Positions 59,440 through 64,000 of a DNA stretch of 64,000 bases are shown here, piece by piece. The stretch comes from JAGWBG01 sp034421095 (GTDB lineage Bacteria; Chloroflexota; Dehalococcoidia; Lucifugimonadales; JAGWBF01). The stretch is from assembly GCA_034421095.1 (NCBI GenBank), contig DAOUKR010000024.1, positions 25,597 to 89,596 on the forward strand, in the 5' to 3' direction. Position 1 is the first letter of the stretch; each line of letters starts with the position of its first letter. Below the pieces are notes generated by a model. The model made no database searches. It saw nothing but the letters and a program-made list of their open reading frames with translations, and was not told where the DNA came from. A program made the translations under genes and the position numbers.

Positions 59440-62400
59440 ATGGCCCAAGGCCTCACCACCGGCACGGAGCCGGAGGCCGAGTTCCGACCCAGCGACGAAG
59501 CGGCGCGGCAGACCATCGAAAACGAACTGGGGGAGACCCTCTTCGTCGACGCCAGCGCCGGTACCGGAAAGACCCACAGCCTGGTCGCCCGGACGGTGAA
59601 CCTGGTGGGCGAGGGCGTGACCACCCTGGACCGCATAGCAGCCATCACCTTCACCGAGGCCGCCGCCTCGGAACTCCGGCATCGCATCCGGGAGAAGCTG
59701 GAGGAGGAAGCGGAGACAACCGAGGATGAGTCCCACCGGGAACGCTTTCGGCAGGGAATCACCGATCTGGACCAGGCCACCATCCGCACCCTGCATTCCT
59801 TCGCTGGCATGTTGCTCCACGAACGGCCTCTGGAGGCAGGCCTGCCCCCCGGATTCGACACCACCGACGAGATCGCCGCCGGCATCAGGTTCGACGAAGC
59901 CTGGGAGGAGTGGTTGGATGCAGCCCTGGAAACCGATTCTTCCCTGGCCCCTCATATCTCCCTGGCCATGACTCTGGGGCTGTCCCTGGGGCAACTCAAG
60001 CAGGTGGCACAGGCCTTCCATGAGAACTATACCGACATGAGGGAAGCGGGATTCGAGACCGGCCCGCCGCCGGAAGGCCATGCCGTCAGGACTGTCCTTG
60101 AAATGTGGCCGCAGGTCGAGCGTCTGTGCGAGTTCTCCCGCCTGGGAGAGGAAGACAAGTTGCTCACCCACGTCCAGGGGAAGCGGGGAACGCTGCGTCG
60201 GCTGTTCGAAGCCGAAATCGGTTCGATCCCCTCCTTCCGCCTCCTGTGGCGGGTCCTGCCGCTGAGGCAGAGCCGTGGTAGGCAGGCCGACTGGGAAATC
60301 GACCCTGAGACCGGCGTCAACGCCTGCAGGGTCCTGAAGGACCTGCTGAACGAGCTGGATGCCACCGTCCGGGAAGAGATTGAAAGCGCTCGAAGGCACT
60401 CCTTCACCCAAATCCTCCGTGGGTTGCGGGACTTCGCCCTGGAGTACGCCGAACGGCGGCGGGTCGAGGGCAGGGCCGAGTTCCACGACCTCCTGGTCTG
60501 GGCCAGGGATTTGCTTCGCGACCAGTTGGAAGTCCGGGACCACTTCCGCCGCCGTTTCACCCACCTCCTCATAGACGAGTCCCAGGATACTGATCCCATC
60601 CAGGCCGAAATCACCATGTTCCTGGCAGAAGATGTTGCCGAGGGCATCAAGGGCAGCCAGCGCCCCACCTCATGGGAGGGGATCAGCCCGGAGAGAGGCA
60701 AACTCTTTGTCGTGGGGGACCCCAAGCAGTCAATCTACCGTTTTCGCCGTGCCGACGTAGAGCAGATGCGCTTGATGCAGGAAAGGATGGAACAGGCGGG
60801 GGGTCGTACCGTCAGCCTCGTGCAGAACTTTCGCTCTCAGCGGCCCGTCACCGACTGGGTCAACCACCTTTTTGCGCGCTGGATGGGCGAAGATGACCCT
60901 GGCGTCGGCTCCGGATATGTCCAGGCTGACTACGAGGCGATTACTCCTCGATGGCAGGCTGCCACGGAAAGCCCCCTGGGGCCCCGTGTTTGGGCGCTCT
61001 CCGACGTGTCCATGGAGTCTCCGATCAATGAGGTTCGGCAGCAGGAGGCGGAAGATATTGCCGTCCTTCTGCAACAGATTGTCGGCCAGGGCTGGCAAAT
61101 CCTTGACCGGGACGCCACCGAGGAATCGGGCCGCGAGACTTACCGCGTCGCCACCTACTCCGACATCTGCATTCTGATGCCGACCCGCACCGGTCTGCCG
61201 GCCCTGGAAAGAGCACTGGAGGACCGGGAAGTTCCCTACCGCTTGGAAAGTGCGTCCCTGGTGTTCGAGACACAGGAGATTCGGGATTTACTGAACTGCC
61301 TGAAGGCCATTGATGACCCGGCGGACCAGGTGGCAACTGTGGCGGCTCTCCGCTCTGTTGCCTTTGGCTGCTCAGACGTCGACCTGTTCACGCACCACGA
61401 GGGCGGAGGGCGGTTCGACTGTCTCTCCGACCCGCTTGATGGGGCTTCCAGTCCAGTATCAGAGGCTTTATCTGAAATGCGCCGCTTCCACCAGGACCGA
61501 CTCTGGGAGTCAACCGCCTACCTCATCGACCGGTTCGTTCGGGCACGACGGTTGATGGAAGCTGCCTCCGGCCATCCCAGGATGAGGGAACAATGGCGCC
61601 GCTACCGGTTCCTGGTGGAACGGGCCTGGCAGTTCGCCGCCGCGGGTGGAGGTTCCTTAAGGGCCTTCATCCAGTGGGTGGAGAACCAGATGGCCGAGGG
61701 AGCACGGGTCACCGAGTCTCCCGTTCCAGAGTCGGACGAAGAATCGGTGCGGGTGATGACCATCCATGCCGCCAAGGGGCTGGAGTTCCCGGTGGTGGTG
61801 CTGACCGGCATCAACTCCGGTCAGGGCTCTCAAGGGGATATTGTACTGTTTGATCGCAGGAATGGGAGGGTTGAAGTCGGGGTCGGGTCGGAACAGGACC
61901 GCATCAGCACCTCAGATTATGAGGAACTGAAAGTAAGAGAAGGCTTGATGTCCGATGCAGAGGACGTGCGCCTGATGTACGTGGCTACCACCCGTGCTCG
62001 CGACCACCTCGTACTTAGCCTGCGCCGATCTGCCAACAAGCGGGGGGGACGGACCCGGGCAGCGGAAATTTCCCATCATTTGGAGGATTTCCCGCATCGA
62101 TGGGAACCCGTCAATTTGGTACCGTCTCCCACCCAGAAGGGCGGTGACGGAGGTAATTCAAGCCCCTGCGCCATTCGGGTCTCCCAGAACCACACCGTCG
62201 AAGCCTGGGAGCAATGGCAACAAGAGCGCCAGCGGTTGGTGAGAGACCTTAGCCGTCCATCGTATGCCGCCGCCACGGGGCTTCGCAACGCTGGAGAGAA
62301 GGATAAGCCGGAGCAGGAGCACATCGAACCCTGGAGAAGGGGCAGGGCGGGGACTTCAGTGGGCCGGGCGGTCCACGCTGTCTTACAATCCATTGACCTG

Positions 62401-62874
62401 TCCACCGGAGATGAAGTAGAGGAAAGGGCTCGCGCCCAGGCCGCAGCCGAGGGCATACCTGGACGGGAAGGTGAGATAGCCCGTTTGGCCCGCGCTGCCG
62501 TCGAGAGCCCCACAGTCAGACGGGCGGTGGCATCAGGACGCCACTGGCGGGAAGTCCCCGTGGCTACACCTGTTGGAAGCGGCTCTTTGCAGGGTTTCAT
62601 AGATCTGCTTTTCGATGAACCAGACGGAATGGTGGTGGTAGATTACAAGACGGATTCCGTAACCGCGGATGAAGCGTCCGACACCGTGGAGCGATACCGC
62701 TTACAGGGTGGAGCCTACGCCTATGCTCTCCAGGAGGTAACCGGTAGACCGGTCAAGGAAGTGGTATTTCTCTACCTTCAGCCTCAGCGGGAAGTGAAGC
62801 TAGAAGATCTGGCTGAGGCTATGGTAGAGGCCGTGGACGCCGCAAAAGAGCGGCTGGATGGAGGCTCCGGGTGA
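59440..62874 (+). CDS. addA: AddA-type UvrD/RecB-like helicase-nuclease subunit A
   Basis: A 1144-aa superfamily 1A helicase with C-terminal nuclease. Walker A VDASAGTGKTHSLVART, motif Ia ITFTEAAASELRHRI, TIRTLHSFAG, Walker B HLLIDESQDTDPIQ, motif III GDPKQSIYRFRRAD, motif V RVMTIHAAKGLEFPVVVLTG and motif VI YVATTRARDHLVLSL. The C-terminal nuclease has GFIDLLFDEPDGMVVVDYKTDS (D...D-x-K). ATG at 59440 is chosen with AGGAGGGG upstream; ATG at 59416 lies inside addB. Together with AddB it forms an AddAB complex that processes broken DNA ends for recombination. Confidence 0.94.
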   Translation: MAQGLTTGTEPEAEFRPSDEAARQTIENELGETLFVDASAGTGKTHSLVARTVNLVGEGVTTLDRIAAITFTEAAASELRHRIREKLEEEAETTEDESHRERFRQGITDLDQATIRTLHSFAGMLLHERPLEAGLPPGFDTTDEIAAGIRFDEAWEEWLDAALETDSSLAPHISLAMTLGLSLGQLKQVAQAFHENYTDMREAGFETGPPPEGHAVRTVLEMWPQVERLCEFSRLGEEDKLLTHVQGKRGTLRRLFEAEIGSIPSFRLLWRVLPLRQSRGRQADWEIDPETGVNACRVLKDLLNELDATVREEIESARRHSFTQILRGLRDFALEYAERRRVEGRAEFHDLLVWARDLLRDQLEVRDHFRRRFTHLLIDESQDTDPIQAEITMFLAEDVAEGIKGSQRPTSWEGISPERGKLFVVGDPKQSIYRFRRADVEQMRLMQERMEQAGGRTVSLVQNFRSQRPVTDWVNHLFARWMGEDDPGVGSGYVQADYEAITPRWQAATESPLGPRVWALSDVSMESPINEVRQQEAEDIAVLLQQIVGQGWQILDRDATEESGRETYRVATYSDICILMPTRTGLPALERALEDREVPYRLESASLVFETQEIRDLLNCLKAIDDPADQVATVAALRSVAFGCSDVDLFTHHEGGGRFDCLSDPLDGASSPVSEALSEMRRFHQDRLWESTAYLIDRFVRARRLMEAASGHPRMREQWRRYRFLVERAWQFAAAGGGSLRAFIQWVENQMAEGARVTESPVPESDEESVRVMTIHAAKGLEFPVVVLTGINSGQGSQGDIVLFDRRNGRVEVGVGSEQDRISTSDYEELKVREGLMSDAEDVRLMYVATTRARDHLVLSLRRSANKRGGRTRAAEISHHLEDFPHRWEPVNLVPSPTQKGGDGGNSSPCAIRVSQNHTVEAWEQWQQERQRLVRDLSRPSYAAATGLRNAGEKDKPEQEHIEPWRRGRAGTSVGRAVHAVLQSIDLSTGDEVEERARAQAAAEGIPGREGEIARLARAAVESPTVRRAVASGRHWREVPVATPVGSGSLQGFIDLLFDEPDGMVVVDYKTDSVTADEASDTVERYRLQGGAYAYALQEVTGRPVKEVVFLYLQPQREVKLEDLAEAMVEAVDAAKERLDGGSG

Positions 62875-63373
62875 TATCAGACGCTCCTTGAGGAATCTGA
62901 GGGTCCCCGTACCGGTCGGGTCTATCATACTGGACAAAACCAAGAACTTTCACTCTTTGGACACAATCGACAAGCAACACTTAAATGCTCCTGGACAGTC
63001 GATTTGGATACAGTCGGACAGGTAGAGCGATTCACCAAACGGTGTGGAGAGGCGTTCCTGATAAACGGCACGATACCTCTCAAGGGGTGGCCTGCCAAGA
63101 CTGAGTTGCGAACTTTTCAGTGGGAGGTTGGAATATAGCGTGGTGCAGCCGGATTACCGCTCAAGTGTGAGTGCCCCTGCTTACACGTTCCTAATTGCCG
63201 GAGGACCAAACTCGCCAAAGGCGTCATGCCGCCGGGGCTGACAACGGTCCGCTTGGATGGCGCTGGTCTGTACCAACCCGCTTTTCGTCACGTTGTTTCC
63301 CCGACAAGAGAGCACTGGGTAGCATGGCACTCGCTCCCGCTGGTATAGGCGTCAGTTCAAGGGAGCAAGCGGA
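62875..63373. other. Intergenic region between addA and symporter gene
   Basis: About 500 bp between convergent genes. I see no gene, RNA or repeat unit of the window's families. Short frames here have no recognisable similarity or ribosome-binding sites. Confidence 0.4.
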
Positions 63374-64000
63374 CTAGTAGCTATTGACCTGCCGACCAAC
63401 AATTACCCTGTCGAACAGCTCCACTACCGATCGGGCCGGGGCTGGTGTCAGCAGCGTGGTCCCTATCGCCGACACCATAGAGATTACGAAGGCGGGTGTC
63501 GCCGGCTGGATGTCCCATATGCCGCTCGGCCCGCCGTGCAGGAACTGCCACAGCGTCGCTGCAAGGGTCCCAGTCACAACTGCTGTTCCTGCGCCCGATG
63601 CGTTGAATCTACGCCAATACAGGCCAAGGAGCATCACTGGCCCGAATGCTGCCCCCATCCCACCCCACGCAAAGCTCACCAAGTCAAATATGGAGTCCGG
63701 GAACCAGACAGAGAGTATCGCCGAGACTACGCCAATGACCAGGAGCATCCCTCGACCCATCCACAGCCGGGCATTCTCCTCCAGTCCCATGGCCACCCGC
63801 TTGAGCACGGGCACGTCTTCCGTCGCAATCGCCGATGCCAGGAGAAGCTGGGAGTCCGCCGTACTCATCACCGCGGCGATGACGGCAGTGAGCAGGACCC
63901 CTAACACCACGGGATGGAAGAAGACTTCAGATACCACAAGGTAGACCCGCTCCGAATCTGCGACCTCTCCCAGCATGCCGACTTCAGCCAGGGCGGGACG
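63374..64000 (-). CDS. Sodium:solute symporter (SSS/PutP-like), partial
   Basis: C-terminal 209 residues of a Na+-coupled symporter; the frame is open through the window's right edge (64000), so the N-terminal part lies outside. The visible helices include VFFHPVVLGVLLTAVIAAVMSTADSQLLLASAI, with the Na2-site region (STADSQ) highly characteristic of the SSS family (PutP, PanF). Later segments are FDLVSFAWGGMGAAFGPVMLLGLYW and a C-terminal helix near FVISMVSAIGTTLL. Substrate unknown (amino or carboxylic acids are typical). Confidence 0.9.
   Translation of the reverse strand, partial: RPALAEVGMLGEVADSERVYLVVSEVFFHPVVLGVLLTAVIAAVMSTADSQLLLASAIATEDVPVLKRVAMGLEENARLWMGRGMLLVIGVVSAILSVWFPDSIFDLVSFAWGGMGAAFGPVMLLGLYWRRFNASGAGTAVVTGTLAATLWQFLHGGPSGIWDIQPATPAFVISMVSAIGTTLLTPAPARSVVELFDRVIVGRQVNSY

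Noticed and set aside
59221..60564. Long minus-strand 447-aa frame
   Set aside because: It is a shadow antisense to addB/addA in high-GC sequence; the plus-strand proteins are clear.
63195..63377. 60-aa plus-strand frame before the symporter
   Set aside because: No ribosome-binding site, no motif, and it overlaps the symporter stop on the other strand.

Overview
The window reads as a chromosomal segment of a Chloroflexota bacterium, most likely of the Dehalococcoidia/SAR202 type. This is inferred from gene content. Lipoproteins carry long Pro/Thr-rich linkers after the lipobox, there is a stand-alone archaeal-type F420-0:glutamate ligase plus two F420/LLM-type oxidoreductases, and there are many catabolic enzymes (MmgE/PrpD, D-aminoacylase-like, cyclase family, amidase, gamma-glutamyltransferase, PEP mutase/ICL family, EtfBA). 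No ribosomal RNA or other decisive marker is present, so the placement is tentative.

Layout. 1-2.4 kb: ABC ATPase (FbpC/PotA type) and RNase D. 2.7-7.75 kb (minus): btuF-btuC-btuD-cobQ, preceded by a consensus promoter, a cobalamin riboswitch and an intrinsic terminator, so B12/corrinoid uptake and cobyric acid synthesis form one regulated unit. 7.8-12.1 kb: MmgE/PrpD, LLM oxidoreductase, double NIPSNAP protein, GuaB3-like IMPDH-family protein. 12.2-19.2 kb (minus): pduO-type adenosyltransferase, lipoprotein hydrolase, hisH, hisA, methyltransferase, hisF, HAD hydrolase, hisIE, PLP enzyme. 19.5-25.7 kb: cofE, a small zinc-ribbon-like protein, then a potassium-uptake block (TrkH/KtrB channel, RCK subunit, Usp, two more TrkA-type proteins) ending in pheA. 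25.7-30.3 kb: trpF-trpB (minus), prfA-prmC (plus).

30.4-37.4 kb: D-aminoacylase-like hydrolase, MFS transporter, then a tight cassette of an uncharacterised Cys-rich 346-aa protein, a UGSC-family selenoprotein with an in-frame UGA and a SECIS-like hairpin, and a thiamine-diphosphate enzyme. 37.4-40.3 kb: a low-GC two-gene module (unknown protein plus SNF2 helicase-Mrr nuclease fusion), a candidate phage/foreign-DNA defence system. 40.4-54.5 kb: frameshifted Nudix gene, esterase, ABC exporter, GatC-like/amidase pair, cyclase-family hydrolase, PEP mutase-family lyase, Ggt, wHTH regulator, etfBA, hydroxyisobutyrate dehydrogenase-like enzyme, second LLM oxidoreductase. 54.8-56 kb: tRNA-Lys followed by a decayed SIR2-like/SRAP composite pseudogene. 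56.2-62.9 kb: AddB-AddA double-strand-break repair nuclease. The right edge holds the C-terminal part of a sodium:solute symporter.

Non-coding gaps carry two kinds of dispersed sequence: two copies of an approximately 120-bp element with 10-13-bp inverted ends, and about ten short palindromes of the form GGATTCCGGC-N-GCCGGAATGACG.
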